Shown here piece by piece: positions 11,601 through 25,496 of a stretch of DNA of 64,000 nucleotides. Below the pieces are notes generated by a model, which was not told the DNA's origin, searched no databases, and was given only the letters and a program-made list of their open reading frames with translations. Position 1 is the first letter of the stretch. Each line of letters begins with the position of its first letter. The translations under genes were made by a program, and so were the position numbers. Source of the stretch: Diploscapter coronatus (Eukaryota; Nematoda; Chromadorea; Rhabditida; Rhabditidae); the NCBI GenBank assembly GCA_964036155.1, contig OZ038422.1, positions 77,089,201 to 77,153,200 of the forward strand, given 5' to 3'.

Positions 11601-14600
11601 GATAATCTGATAGGACAAGCAGATTGATGAGTGGAATTTCCCCATCCATTTCAAAACTGGTTCTTCATTTTCTCTTTCGGCTAAGGAATTGTCACTTTTC
11701 TTCTTTATTCTTTTCTGATTCACCGATAAACCACCAGCATAATCAGCTTAATCCGTACTGTAATTTTTATTTATCACTTTCAGTGAGTTCTAACTTGATA
11801 TTTTTCAATACTAAGGTAGTTTACCAGTTTCTTTTTTAATTAAAAAAATAATAATCTGAAATTTTCGTACTTTCGAAAGGAAAACTTGAATATCCCTGAT
11901 TGAGATTTGAGTTTTCTCAAATTTCTTTCGAATATGCAATATTTTCATCTCTCGACCCTCCCCTCGCATTCTTTCAGCATTGTCTGTAATTGATTAACCG
12001 TTTCGGGCCTGACAGCTCGTATATTGATGATCTTCTTGCTGCCAGTTCACCTTCAGTTAGCTGACCCAATTTCCCTCATTTTGCTTCTTTTCCTTAACTA
12101 TTTCCAAGATCACTTTTTATCGAAATATTCAAGAAAACGGATTAAGACGTGTTACATATAATTTGTCTGGAGAGATATCGCAGTCCATTTGTCAAATCCT
12201 AAAGAAACTCAAGCTGACAGAAGAAAACGTGTTTTTGTTAGATACAAATTGAAATATTGCTTTTAGAGGAATTTGATCATTTTCAGTGATTACAATATTT
12301 CTTGCAAAAAAGATTTATTGAAGTCAAAAAAGAATAATTATTCTTTCTGGCGATTGCAATCTTTTATTTCTTCAATTCAAGTCAATACGATACTTTATTT
12401 TCTATTTTCGGCGGTAAATTTTCTCCTATTTTTACCTGTCAGTGAAGTTAATTAGTGCTGATGTCGGCTGTCTTTGATCCTCCCAATTTGCAACTCAAAG
12501 TTGCAGATGTCGTTTAGCCTAATTTCATCCGTTTTTGAAGATTTCAATGATAAGATTTCAAAATAATTTCATAATTGGTATTTAGATAAATGAAAGATAA
12601 CAACATTCTTGAACCTATAAAATGTTCTTAAATCAGCAATATTAACATTGTTTCTTTAAGACTTGTTTAAAATGGTGATTATTTTTCAAGATAAAATTTT
12701 ATGTCCTAAACAACGACTTGGGATAATTTTCTCATCATTGACTTTTCTTTTCCTAAGATTTTGGTAGATATCTTTATGTCTCTCGTTTTGGCATAATCTT
12801 CATTGTGGTTCGCTCGAATTTCATTAGATCCTTATCTGGTATGGTTGAAGGGAAAAATGCTGAATTAAGGGAGAAAAGGGAACTGCCAAATGCGGTAAAA
12901 TGGGCCAGGTGGCTGACTCGAGGATACGAGCAGTTTTTGATTTATTCACCCCAGAAATCCCATGCTGAAAGATAGAAGAGGAAAACCGTGTAGAATATTT
13001 TTAACTTGATTTTCATATGCAGTGCAGGTCGGATTTCTCCACACTTGAATGATGCAAGATAGTCTTCTAACTCAAAATCTTAGGCGAAAATTGAAATTCC
13101 GAAATACCATAACAAGTTTGATTGATTGATTGATTTATAGAGAACTTAAGATAGGAAAAAATTCTTTAAGGACATTTCAAGAAAACTTCATTTTATCTTC
13201 AATTTTACAGTATTCTTAACTTTACTCGAGTAATATTTAAAAAAAAAAATACAAGATGAGATGTTCAATTTTGATATCTTTATTGCGGGACTTGATTGAA
13301 TTGAGTGTCAGTTTTCATTCCTTCCCCTTCTTCTTTAGCTCATTCAGTCATAAATTAACTTCGCTCCCAATTCGTTTTCTTCAATCGCGAGCGTCGCCTT
13401 TTTTATCCAAACATTAATGACGCCTTTTTCATGCAAGAACCAGATACTAAAATAGTCAAGATTAAGGATAATCGCCCAATTGACACCTAAATAAGGAGAT
13501 ATTCTTAAACTGAACAGAATATGAAGCAAGACATGAGGTATTAGATCGATCAGATTGGAATAACGTGAATTATTGCTATCATTGGGGCTATGTGAAAATG
13601 GCTTGGTTCATGAACTCGTGACTTTCATTTATCAGATGAATTATAATTAAGTAACCCCTTATAATGAAAAATTTATCAATTTTTTAGATATCATTTTATT
13701 TGAGCCTTCAGATACTTGAACTTTACAGTACAGTTCCATCTCGCAAATTAAAGTTCATTATCAATGATGCGAATAAGTCGATTTAAAAATCAGCCATGAT
13801 TCAATTTGTTGTTTTCTTTCGCTTCTCAAAACCTCAAAGCTAGCAATGCATTCCTTCTTTCATTCGGACTGTCTGTTTTAGAGAGTGAGTCAGTTTCTGC
13901 GGTTAGTGAATCTTTATTGTTTTATCTTTTCCCCTTCTTTCTCATTCTCTTTTCCTCCCTTTCTTCTCCACACAGCTAACTTATTATTTCATGCCTCTGG
14001 GCATTCGGATTTCGAAAAGTTCGCCCAAATTTTCTTCCTTGGCGACACTATTTCTTTCAAACTTGGTGCATTTTACAAGCTATTTCACCTATTCGCAAAG
14101 TTCATTCAGTTTATTTTCTTCTTAGTTAACTTCAAACCGGGCGTATTTTACACTCCATTTAGCTGTTTCGATAGTTTTTGCTCCATCCAAATGTTCATGT
14201 TCTTTCCGCCGTCAGCCTATCATCGTTCGTTTATGGACGTCGATTTTATTTTATTTGCTTTGCCTTCTAGCGCGTTTTGCTTGTCATCAACACTTTTGTT
14301 TCTTGATTTCTAGCATGATTTCCAAAACAATTAGCATGTGATTATTTTAGAAAATTTTTGAAAATTAAACAATCACAATCTACCGACGAAATAATCAGGC
14401 CATAATTCTTTAAAAAAAAAGATTAGAATAACCATCTTTATCTTACCTATGGATAGGTTCTGGTTTCTATTTTTCCGATACTCTACAGGAATTCATAAAA
14501 TTCATCCAAATTTTCTTTCAGCTTCGTGAAAGCGTGTATATTCACTTCCCAACCCCCTCTCGATATCCATATCATTTGCAGAGACTGTTTGCTGTTTGCG

Positions 14601-17600
14601 CTCTTATTGTAGCTCCAGGGCTCAATTTTCAAGTTCATGCAATACAACCACTTGACGCTTCAACCTCATCCTCTTTATCTCTTTCCATCTCCAACCGCGT
14701 GTGTATTTCATTGTTTTCTGTCAACAGAACAATATCATGCACCACCGTGTTTTGCATAGATAACTTTCGGATCTCTTCTGACAACAAGATAACTCACAAT
14801 TTACAAGAATCGGTTATTTTTAGAGTATTTAGTGATAGCTTGTCATAAAATATCTTAAATCAGTGTAAATAACACTTTTTAGCTCAGAATGATGAAAATG
14901 GAATAAATTTTGGCTTATCCACATTTGCGACCTTGATACAACACCTCTAAGTTTTTGTTATTGTGAAACGCCTACTCGAATTGAAAAGAGCACAGTTAGA
15001 TGTTCCCGTATTTCGAAAGACCACTTCAGGCAGTGCTGAATTTCGTCTTTCGAAACTCCAAATGCATTCTTTTCGACCGTAATCTTTAAATGCACTACAT
15101 ATTGCTATTAAACTGTCAAAAATGGCCATTCGAAGTTTATGGAGAACGCCAAAATGTCTGAAATAAGGACTTGTGAAATTGTTCGTTTTTAGAAGAGGAG
15201 AATTTTTGACAATCGTTATTTCTTGTCTTCGAAAAATTCGGCAATCAAAAATTTCAATAAAAATGAAAGAATAAGAGGATTTGAGAAGTTTCATATTACT
15301 CATCCAACTACAAAGTGATGTTAATATTTTTCATTTGTGTAAAATACTCTTACCTCAAATTTGTTATAAGTTTTCCATTGTTGACCTTCATGCGGTTAGG
15401 CAACATGATTTCGAACTCGAAAAATCGAGCTATGAATTCCTCTCTTCTTCAATTGATTGTCTCGTTTCTCTTCTTACTTTCTTCTCTTCCTCCTATTTTC
15501 TCTGTCTCTATTTTCCATTTCTATTGACAGTCTTGTTTTCACTTGGACTTATCTCCCTGCGCTTCATTCACAAAATTTCGGTGTTTTTATCAATTATTGT
15601 AAATTTTTACTCGATATCAAAAACTTGACTTAATTTCAATTTAGAGAATTCCAAATATTTATCGCGATTAACGCTATTTGTTTCGTTCCTATACACTTTA
15701 GAATTCTAATTCAATTTTTCAAGTTTTCCTCCTCTTTTAACCCTTACCTTTCTTGTCTTCTAGTTTTTTACTTGTATTACCCACCCATTTTATGTCCCTT
15801 CTTCCCTCACTCTGGTGCAATCACTTTCTCAAACATTAGGCGTAGTTTCTATGAAATTGATTTTTTTGTCGTTTTAAAATTCTGCTTAATCTTGGAATGG
15901 ACGGTCATTTTTGAACGACGGAGTTATTTTCTCGGAATTTTGCAGATAGAATGACTTTCTGACTGTTTTGGCAAAAGGTAGTGACTCTTCAGTTCAGGAA
16001 AAACGATTCAGAAGTCAAGTTTGATTATTTCGAAGAGGGACACTTTATGTTTTTACACGAAGAGCTTCTTAGATTAGGAAAAAACCAAATTGTTCCGCTT
16101 AACCAAAATAAGCTCGTCCTATTTAAAAATAGGTAGAGGTAGACCGTATCTGATGAAATTGGGTACCAGGAATTCTTCTGATGTCTATTCCTTTTTAGCT
16201 ACATTTTTCAATTTTTTTTAGACCTTTGTTGGTATCGTGTAAGATTCGTAGTTCTTCAAAATCACTCATCATTTTCTATCAGTTATTTAGTTTCCAAGAA
16301 CTAACCGCAAATGAATCACTTTAATTACTGATGTTATACTTCTAGTGCCATACAGTACTTGCCACAAATCTTATCATGCGTTATCACTGATTTTGAGTTG
16401 TTGTGAAAAATTACGAAAATCTTGAAATTTCGATAGGTCGCTTTCGCGTTTGTCTTAAGGCATACAGTGCAATCAGTTACGTTAAGACCATGAAAAAAAT
16501 CAGCAAATCGATAAGAAAAGAGAAAGAAATGAGAAATAACATGACTTCGAGAGAGAGAAAAGGATAGAAAGAAACAGCGAGAGAGTACGGAGGTGATGAA
16601 CAAACAGCTAGAGAATCACACAGAAGAAACGACATTTCATCATCTAGCTTATGTTTATTTTTTTATTGTATTTTATGTGTGTTGCTAGATTCCTGCCAAA
16701 TTAATTATCATTTTGAAGCTATTTTATTAGGCAGAAACATTCGGAGTTTTTATTCCTAATTTTTTAGGGTTCTTCATCTTCAAGCTATGATTATTTAAAA
16801 TTTTTCTTGAATATTCAATTTTAGCTGTTTTTCGGAATTATTTCAGAGGTTTGTTATTTCTTCTCGCAGACAGTCCATTGCTAACCTGTTCTTTCCTCAT
16901 CTTTTCTTCTCTATTCAACCTCCTCTAGCTTTTCTTAGGAAGCGTTTTTTGCTTCTGAATTCAATTTCCAAGTCACCTCTTTCTCGCTTCTCGATAATAA
17001 AATGATAAAAAATCACATAATGTAGGTGGTGAAAATTGAGTGGTCTTCTGATCTAAATACTTATTGCGGATAAACTTATTCACACCTCACCAAAACACTG
17101 TTCCTTCTCATTTACTTTTTGAGGTCTTCATCGCTTTTTTCACCTTTCCAAATCAGAATTGGGACAACTTACCAGAAACAATATGGCCTTCAAAAGGAAG
17201 GTTCATATTCTTATTGTCGATTTCTCGCGGAATATCCACTCCTATCTTCATTTCAATTTGCAAATGTGGTTAAATACAGTTTGCATCTAACAAATCCTTT
17301 AGTCGTTATACATAAGTTATTTTCTCTTTCTCTCTCCAAATAAGGAGTAAGGAATTTCAATATTAGACTGTTTATAATTTGCATATTTTAATTTATGCAT
17401 CAAGTTTGCTGTATCTTCAAATTCTAACTCTTTATTCCTAGCGTACTTCTCCTCTGCCCAAATAATAAGTAGAAAGAAATTTCACAATCGAATTCTGAAT
17501 TATTCTCACCTTGAAAAACTTCATTTTGCACGTGTAGGACTTTCACGGATTTCAAACAAATCTGACCGCAATCGACATTTTATCCGCCTATTCTTTCTAT

Positions 17601-19708
17601 TTCACTCCTTCTATATACGAAATTTTTATTATGAGAATTTTTCACATATTTCAATATCCAGATCAGATGTTTATTGGCATTTATTGATCTTTCTGAAATT
17701 TGATGAGTTCATGTAATTCTGAATAATTCTAAATGCTTATTCTAATTTTTTCATAAATTCTCGGAATTACCTTCCTTTTTCAGTGTTATTTTTCTAAATT
17801 TTACATTTTCAGCATTTCAAAATTCATACAGATTTCATTAAAATTAAAACTAGGTAAATATCTTTAAACTTGCTACTCCTTTCTGGCAGGTAAAGTGATT
17901 TTTTCCTAAATTTATTGGATTATTCAACAGTTTCATCAAATTTTCGGTAAATACCTTTAGGCTTACCCCTCCTCCTTCTTCCTTTCCGATAGGTTACTCA
18001 ATTCCTTTCATGTATTCTCCCCCTTCTCTTTTGTATGCACATTGCATATACCGGCCATTCTCACCCATTGTTATTTGATTTGAACAGCAAGAATATATGA
18101 ACAGTTATATGAACATTTCAATATGGTAAAATGAAGTGCATTCAGAAATTGGAAGGGAGGAAAGAAAATCCAATATTCACAACTGTGAACTTAAGATTGA
18201 GAGAGGTCGTATTCCAAAACATTTTCATATTTTATGGTCACAATTAAAAATCTTCGAAGTTCATATATCTTTTCTGGATAATAATTCCTATTATATTTTT
18301 ATCATAGGCTTTGGAAATGATATCGAATTTTTCAGTTATAAATTGCCGAAAATCTCATAAACCCATGCGATTTCAAGTTTTGATATGATATATCCATAAA
18401 ATTCTTGATAAATCATTCTAATCCCCCGTCAATTGATTAATCGTTTTTTCTACGGTTTTCAATCCCCCAGCTTCCCGTCCTTCCATTCCTATCAATATCA
18501 GTTTGATCAGTTCGGTGATATCTTCCCTTCTCGATTTCCTAATTGTCTTATCACGTTCAAACTTTTCTTAACCGAGAAGGGGCTATCAAAACTGTCCCAA
18601 GGTCATTTTAATAACAGATTGAAGAGAGAAGATATTCCACTTGAAATTGCTTTGCCTGTTTGTAATTTCGAGATTTATTTGGTCGTTTTCGACGGATCGT
18701 AAAAATTCTCAAATTCATCTCTCAGATTCGCGCTAATTTATCTTACAACTGCGATAAACTTAGACACCGTATCTTCTTTAGTTGATTATTTTTAAAAATC
18801 TCATTCTGTTATTATCATCGCTTTGCTTACACTTATGCAAATCTCTTTTTTGTAAAAAAACCCTGAATGTTTATTTTTGCAAGATGAAATGACGGATAGA
18901 TTAAATAATCTACTATCTTCTCAATTGTTTCAAAATCCTTACTTTAGAACAAATAATACTTTTCATCAAATAAACTTGTAACTGTTAGTTCATTTCAACC
19001 ATCAATATGCTATCTCTTATCTCGGCAAACTGACCGTGCCATTCTTGTTCAACCATTCGAGTATTCGACCTTTCATAACCCCTTCCTCCTTTCTTTCTTC
19101 CAGCCTGTTGGCCTGTCCGTCACTTTTCACGCATCATTTCCCTCACTTGCCTCCTTTCTTCGATGATTTCGAGATAACATTAGCTCACTCTCGCGCAACT
19201 CTGTAAACTATCCTATGCTAATTACAATAGTCTGAGATTACGGTATTTTTGATAATGATCGATAATTGGGAGATGGGTGTGGTAGTTTTTCAATACAATC
19301 TTTTTTCTTCATATATTTTGCTGTCGCTCATTCAATTGTTCGATTTTTCGGTACAAAAATGATTATAATTTCAAAATTGCGTGAGGTTCATCTGATAATT
19401 ATCCTGTAGGTTGTGTTATTTTCAAAATAAACAATCATTGTCTTCCACTACACATTTTCTAAAATTATAAGAAGACAGTGCCCGAATGACTCACAATCAG
19501 TCGTATTCCTGAGAATTCTTTTTAATTGAGTGCCAGAACCTGCCTCTTCATCCTGAGACATTCATATTTTTTCTTTGTTAGTTTTATTTGTCGAAATTAT
19601 TTTTAAACTTGACTCATTTTTCTTATTTATTATTTCTAAATCTTCATTAAAGTACATGAATCTTTCAAAATATCCTAATTTTCTGGTTTAAAAAATGCTG
19701 TTTTTAGG
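8671..19708. other. 11 kb gene-poor region upstream of the eff-1-like gene
   Basis: No exon with a credible frame and splice sites on either strand. The + strand is rich in T and C, which keeps frames open by chance and explains ORFs of 100-140 codons here. Contents noted: a tetranucleotide run (TTGA)n near 13119-13135, GATA-type motifs (see 9433-9478), and a GAGATTACGGTAT word at 19234-19246 shared with 46008-46020. It lies between divergently transcribed genes, so it holds the promoters of the ERCC8-like gene (near 8.7 kb) and the eff-1-like gene. Most of it is probably regulatory DNA of the latter, though 5' untranslated exons cannot be excluded. Confidence 0.6.
9433..9478. promoter_or_regulatory. 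Possible GATA-factor site cluster
   Basis: AGATAA (9433-9438), TGATAA (9452-9457) and CGATAA (9473-9478) fall within 46 bases, with a small GCAC...GTGC inverted repeat at 9460-9473 between the last two. Nematode epidermal GATA factors bind such words. The motifs are short and common in AT-rich DNA, so this is suggestive only. Confidence 0.2.
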
Positions 19709-22700
19709 ATGCGTCCAATCCTGGTGCTCCTCAACTTGCTTCTGTTTCCATTCGTCAAATTATCAGAAGCAGCGCTAAACAATGATCAACTATTCAATGA
19801 ATTGTTCCCGGTTCAGCCACCACACTGTGCAAGGACTCCTGTCGTAATAGCTCAAACTTCAAGAGGTTAGCTATTTTATTATTTTTAATTTTAGTTTTAT
19901 CTTTTACTTATTCCTTATTTTTATCATGAAATTCTAGTTTGCGTTAATCTTCCATTCCTAAATCAGGTTAAATTTTCCCGAATCATAGTTTTTGCATATT
20001 ATAAAATATCTTGAATTCCTGAAATAGTGTTGAGTAACAGGAAATGAAGATGATTCATTCATTTCGTGATTTTCGAGGTATCATAGCGCATGGTTGGTTG
20101 TGGTTAGAACGGGAAAGTCAGAAGGGGGAATTCATAAAAACTGAAGATTTGACGGGAAGAGTCATCGTTTGTGTAAATCATCAAAGTCATTAAAGCGCGC
20201 AAGTTTTTTGACAAATTTTCACCCTAATTATCTTATCTTTTTAGTTTTCATGCGTCATTTAAAATAGCTCTATTTTGATTTTTTTTTTCAAAGTTGACAC
20301 TTTATTACGATAGAAAATTATTCATCATCTTTATTTTGTTAAGATTAAAAAAATGATGTTGATAGATGAACTTTCTCAGATAAGATAACTTTTCGTATAA
20401 AGTTTAAAAGTGACGCGTATCATTTTTAATCCCAATAAGTTTATCGTAAAACCGGTAAATCTCCGGAAATCTGTAAAACAAATTAACAAATCTTCTTCGC
20501 TCTCGTAAAAACAAAGGGGTTTCTTGACTTTGAAGCCGCGCAGTACGGCGATGTGTCATTTTGAGCAAACAGAAATTCGCTTTCTTTTCCATCGGCTACT
20601 TTTTCATGTCTGATTCTGATTCTGTTTCTGTGATTCCTTTGGGCGCGTCAAAAGCCTGAACTGCCACTGAACCATCCACGAAAAAGTCTGCCCCTTTAAA
20701 AAGACGCGAGAAAAAGCTTTTCGTTTTTATAAAATTCACAACACACATTGTTTGCACAAATTCCGGAAGAAAAATATGGAAGCGAGAGGGGCGAATTAGA
20801 ATTGCCACAGGAGAAAGAAGAAGCAAAACAGTGAAAGTGAGAAACACGGGGTTGGAAAATTTTTGGACGAAACAAATTCCGCAGATTTTATAATTTACGC
20901 TAATTTCTAAATAATCATTGCAGAGTCTTATTGTACAGTTCATTTACCATTTATAGAAAATGTGATAAAAACGATGAAGATTCAAATTAGGCGAAGATCA
21001 CCTTGGAAGTTTACTTTTACAATGATTTGAAATTTTCAGATGTCTCAAGTCATGTTCGAGGCGGAATGCAAATGCAGTTTCCAATCGGTCTGGGCACTGC
21101 GGTTTGTTTTCGATTGCAGCGGAGGGATGGAGGGTTGACGACTTCTTGGCTGCATACCATCCGATTAGCTAAATTGGAACATCATCATCCGGTAAGTCGA
21201 AACCCGTTTTCTAATGGGCAATTTTAATGGCCCATATTTATGACAATTTTTATATTTAGTTTGTCTTAATTTTGATAATTCAGATTTCTCAGCGCTATGA
21301 ATTCGGTATCCCTGAGGCGTCAGCAGAATGTAAATGTGAATGCGATCAAACAGCTGCTAGTTGCTCTGCAGACACTCACCTTTACAAAGACTGTGACACG
21401 AATATTGAGGTCGGTATTTTATTCGTGATAGATTATCATTTTCTTGTACTTTTATGATTTTTTTTTCAAAAGTGCTGATATATATATATATTAAAAAAAA
21501 TCCAGGTTGATCTTCATTTTTATTTCAGGACCAAACCTGTTATCGAACATTCTTTCCCAACCAAGCCCCTATAGGATGTGCCGAAGAGGACATTCCGAAA
21601 ATGTGCTGCGAGCTGAAGTTCAGACCGCTCGAGTAAGTTTTTTTTCCTTCGTAAAATTTATTAAATATATTCTTAAGCAACGAGACCTACACCGCAGTCA
21701 AACTGGAGCAACCCTCCACCTTCGCAACGTTCGAATATAAGGCCTATGATTATGTGAAGGGGAAATGGCAGGAACAGGATGAGAAAGTCATCAGGACGCA
21801 GTTGGATTCAGGCACCCAAGATCGGTATGATTTTAAGAGAAAACAGCTTTAATATTTATATTTATATTTTTCTTCAGAATAGTCGACAGTCTGCGCAAAA
21901 TCTCTCTAGCAGTAGCAGCAGGTGGTCGTGCCTCGCATCAACTCGAATCCGGGATGTACTTCACGAAGAGCAACCCTGGAGGGGAGATGGAAGAACTCCG
22001 AATGGCTCCGCTCAATGAGATTACTGATAACAAGTGGGTTCATGATAAAATTGTGGGTGCGTGCAGTTTTATCCCACTTTCGCAAAGGACTGTTGTGAAA
22101 GCGTGATAAAACTAAACACGTCCCAAAATTCATATCTCATGTCCTAATCTAAATTTTATCTTCTTTATCTGTTTTGAACATTATGCAATTAGTTCCGAAT
22201 TTTTATGAATTTTTCCTTTGAATAGAAATGAAGATCCGATTTATATTTCAGTTTCGACCGCCTTGGCTGGTACCGAAAACGAGCGGATGGGACATTTCAC
22301 GTGCAAAATGGAATCGTCCGACTTCAAGACGTGCACAAGGCTAAGTCCACAAATTGCAAAGAGCAGAAATATCAGAGTGTCTTGGCTGCTCAGTTTTATG
22401 TAAGTGCTTACTCCTTATGACTATTATAAAAGCTGATCTTCATTATAATTTTTTTTTAATAAAAACTATCTTAAAATTTTTTATTTTTACTGAATAGATG
22501 AATCCCTATAACATATTCATGATCGCATGCATTTCAGGAGCCCTCAAAATACAACCTGTCCCGTCCACTCGAAGTTTCTTTTCCCTGGATCCAAAGTGCC
22601 CGAATCTACGATGGAAGTAGAAGACAGGCAGTTGTTACTCATTCTCAGGGCACCAATTTACAAATCACGCTCCAATGTAAGGGTTTTTAAAATCATCTCA

Positions 22701-24029
22701 AATTTTGTTAATTGAAGAAAATTGATTATAAAAAAAATATCTAGGAAAAGTATTCTTCATAGCATACCATCTATTATTTCTTTATGATGCTACAAAACTA
22801 ATTTGTAAACGAGTCTGATTTTTCAGTGACCCAAGAAGCTGATGAAGCCGGAGTCGAGTTTTATCATAACGCCTCGAAGATTCGAGATTTCAGCGGAACA
22901 ATTATCGTTGATTCGAGAAGCAATCGGTATATTTTGAACGATCTTTTGTTTAATTTTAAGTTTATTTTTCAGATTCCTGAACCTAACTGTCTATGGAGCG
23001 TCTGGCAAAATCGACGGAGTAGTGAAATTCTCACCTAATTCACAGTCGAATGATCTCTACAGTTTTACGACGTTTGTCAATGAGTTGAATGTAAGACAAT
23101 GTGCGGGTAAAATATTATTTTTCGATTTTTAGGCTACAAACCGATCCCTAATTGTTCCATTGCCGGCCATTGTGGACGACGGTCAACGTATGATTTGTCT
23201 GAAAGCCGATGAAATGCCTCCGACTCAAGGGTTGTGCAGAATCATTCAGTATTATGAAGTCCCACTTGAGGTGAACATCTAATTAAATCTTAATTTGCAC
23301 CGATTTAGTTAAAGCTATGCCTTTTACTCACTTCTAAATTCTTGAATTTATGAATTTCGAACTCTTCCAGATTGATTTGGTCTCGGGCACCTGGCGATAC
23401 CATACTGGTCATTGTCCCGACTGCAACAAGCGACAATATCGATTTGACAGCTTTACCAAGTATTCTGATTTTCCACTTTTATTGATTTATTGATCTGCTT
23501 TCAGATTCTTCAACCCTTCGGCGTGGTTGAACGGAGTGAAGTCGGTGGGCGATGGGGTGCATTTGGTGATCAGCCTAGTTGGATGGATCGCCGTCATGAT
23601 CATGGTTATGTTCATCATCAAATACATCATTTATCCGCTTTGCAAGGTAATTTCTACACTTTATCATTAGAAATCTATCTCTTGAAAATTATATCACCAT
23701 TTCGAACAGATTAAATTTGAATCCTCTAATCATGAAATTGATTATTTTTGGTGACGATTGAATTGCCGAGCACTCATCGAAGATATAACTTTATTAAGTA
23801 TTTTAAGTGCTTCCAATGCTTAAAAGGCCTGGGCGAATGTCTGTGTCCGAATTCTTACGGATTCAATAGTTCTTCTTCACACCGAAAGGACCATCATCGA
23901 GACCGGGACAAGAAAATTGGCCGAAACAGAGAAAGACGATTTAGTATTGAAGATATCGAGCAGAATGAAAAACGGCACAGAAGGCGGAGGGACACTGACG
24001 AAGAAGAGGAAAGAGCAAGTCGGGTTTAG
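19709..24029 (+). CDS. eff-1: EFF-1 family cell-cell fusogen
   Basis: Type I membrane fusogen that merges cells, such as epidermal syncytia, by acting on both partner membranes. Exons: 19709-19865, 21040-21191, 21284-21409, 21529-21632, 21678-21824, 21878-22033, 22252-22399, 22538-22676, 22827-22926, 22973-23090, 23133-23270, 23371-23459, 23505-23646, 23808-24029. Product 645 residues; C. elegans EFF-1 isoforms are of similar size. Features: signal peptide 1-21, PVVIAQT near residue 46, the Cys cluster ECKCECD, CCELKF, GRASHQLESGMYF, LGWYR, a transmembrane helix about 543-567, and a 75-residue Arg/Glu/Ser-rich cytosolic tail. As I recall the two paralogues, these motifs fit EFF-1 better than AFF-1. 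Established knowledge: these proteins share the class II viral fusion protein fold (fusexins). The ATG is 1 base after a TTTTTAG acceptor, suggesting trans-splicing or an upstream 5' exon. Intron 1 is 1174 bases. Confidence 0.94.
19866..21039 (+). other. Large first intron of the eff-1-like gene
   Basis: At 1174 bases it is by far the longest intron of the gene; the others are mostly 45-220 bases. It contains an antisense open frame at 20596-20943, Arg/Phe-rich and ending in a Glu/Ser/Asp-rich tail. That frame has no clear splice sites or family match, so I do not call it a gene. Long first introns often carry enhancers; no specific element is claimed. Confidence 0.5.
21478..21492. repeat. 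(TA)n microsatellite in an eff-1-like intron
   Basis: Run of alternating T and A in the intron before exon 4 of the eff-1-like gene. Confidence 0.85.
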
Positions 24030-24672
24030 GAGTATAAAAATCGGTTTCGGCGGGAAAATTTTTAAAGTATCTAAGTACCTAATCATGGAAAATTGCTTAT
24101 TTCTTAGCATTTGGTTATTATTTTTATCCAACATTTAGAAATAGTGTATTTTACATGAGTACTTTATTTGCAAAGCTTTTTAGTAGAATTTGAATTTTTC
24201 CCCCTTGAAACCGATTTCGAATAGTTTTGCATGACATAATTTCTAGGAATTAGGATTTCACGCGCGTGAATTTTCTTAATGTAGTTATATTTATATGGCC
24301 AAAAATATTCGTGACTTGTATAATTTATTTTCAAAAATGTGTGAATGTAAGTTTCTGAAAGTTGATTCTCTGAATGCATTTTTATCGAAACGAACTATTC
24401 CCCTTCTTGCCAGTTTTTAAGAGATTCGTTGATAATTTCATCACTTATTTTTTCCCTCTAAAAATGTGCCTATAACCATTATCATTTCACTATTTTACAT
24501 ACTGTACACTTCATAGTTGAAAATCGTCTTTTTTTTATTTTATAGTGAAATGATTCAGTGTTAAAATTGCTTCCAAATCCCGTGAATTCACCAAAAATCA
24601 AGTGCCCTAAGACTTTTGTTTATCTCCGAAGTTTTCATTTCTAATTTTCATCCCGGTTCTTTTCATAATAAC

Positions 24673-24692
24673 AATAATAATAATAATAATAA
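24673..24692. repeat. (ATA)n microsatellite
   Basis: Run of ATA units downstream of the eff-1-like stop codon, probably in its 3' UTR. Confidence 0.85.
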
Positions 24693-25496
24693 GCATATTC
24701 TAAATTGCCTCTATAATATTCCTTACAATTTCATGACAAATCATTGTAATCTCATGTGTGTTTTACTTATTTTGTTTTATATTATTTTGCCACTCTCACG
24801 TGCTAACAGACCAAAGTGCCAATATGTATTTTATTTGTTTCTCTAGAATGATGAACTTATACCAAAATAACTAGTTTTAGATTTTCAACTATTGTTGCTG
24901 CAATTATGAGTTTGGGGGAAGTCTATGCCTATTTTATTCCTCTAAATTTAAATCTAATCATATCAGTTGGTGATTGTTAGATGATGCCTTTCTATTAGAG
25001 ATACATTCATCCGGTTACTTTTTCAATTCACTTTCCTCATCATAATATTGTGATTTGCTTATCATCAACACCGATAAATATCCTTTTCGTGTAAAACGTG
25101 CTCCATTACTAATTTCTTCCTGGCATTTAGCAGTGGAACATATTTCACATGAGCTCTCTAGTTATCAGCTATTTTCACTTATCACTATAATCGTGCCTGT
25201 AATTTCCTATTTCATGTATCTAAATTCTCAGTGCCTCTAAATGTCTTAATTTTCATATATCCTCCAATTTTTAACGGGTTCTTATTTTCAAAGGATCAAT
25301 TTTATCGGCTGCCTTTTTGCATTTAAGTTTTTCACTTTGTATAATTTCTCTTTGCTCGAATTGCCAATATCATTGTCACATAACGAATGTGGTATTTTTT
25401 ATTCCATAAATAAAAATAAAATCTTTAAAATATTTTTATTTGAGACTAGAAATTTTTGGTCGATAACCCGTGAAGTATCACTAACTTTATATTTTT

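Noticed and set aside
13885..14313. 142-codon plus-strand frame upstream of the eff-1-like gene
   Set aside because: Phe/Ser-rich translation of T-rich DNA with no domain or splice context.
20596..20943. Antisense 115-codon frame in intron 1 of the eff-1-like gene
   Set aside because: No recognised domain, no clear splice sites or polyadenylation signal; the hydrophobic middle is typical of chance frames in AT-rich DNA.
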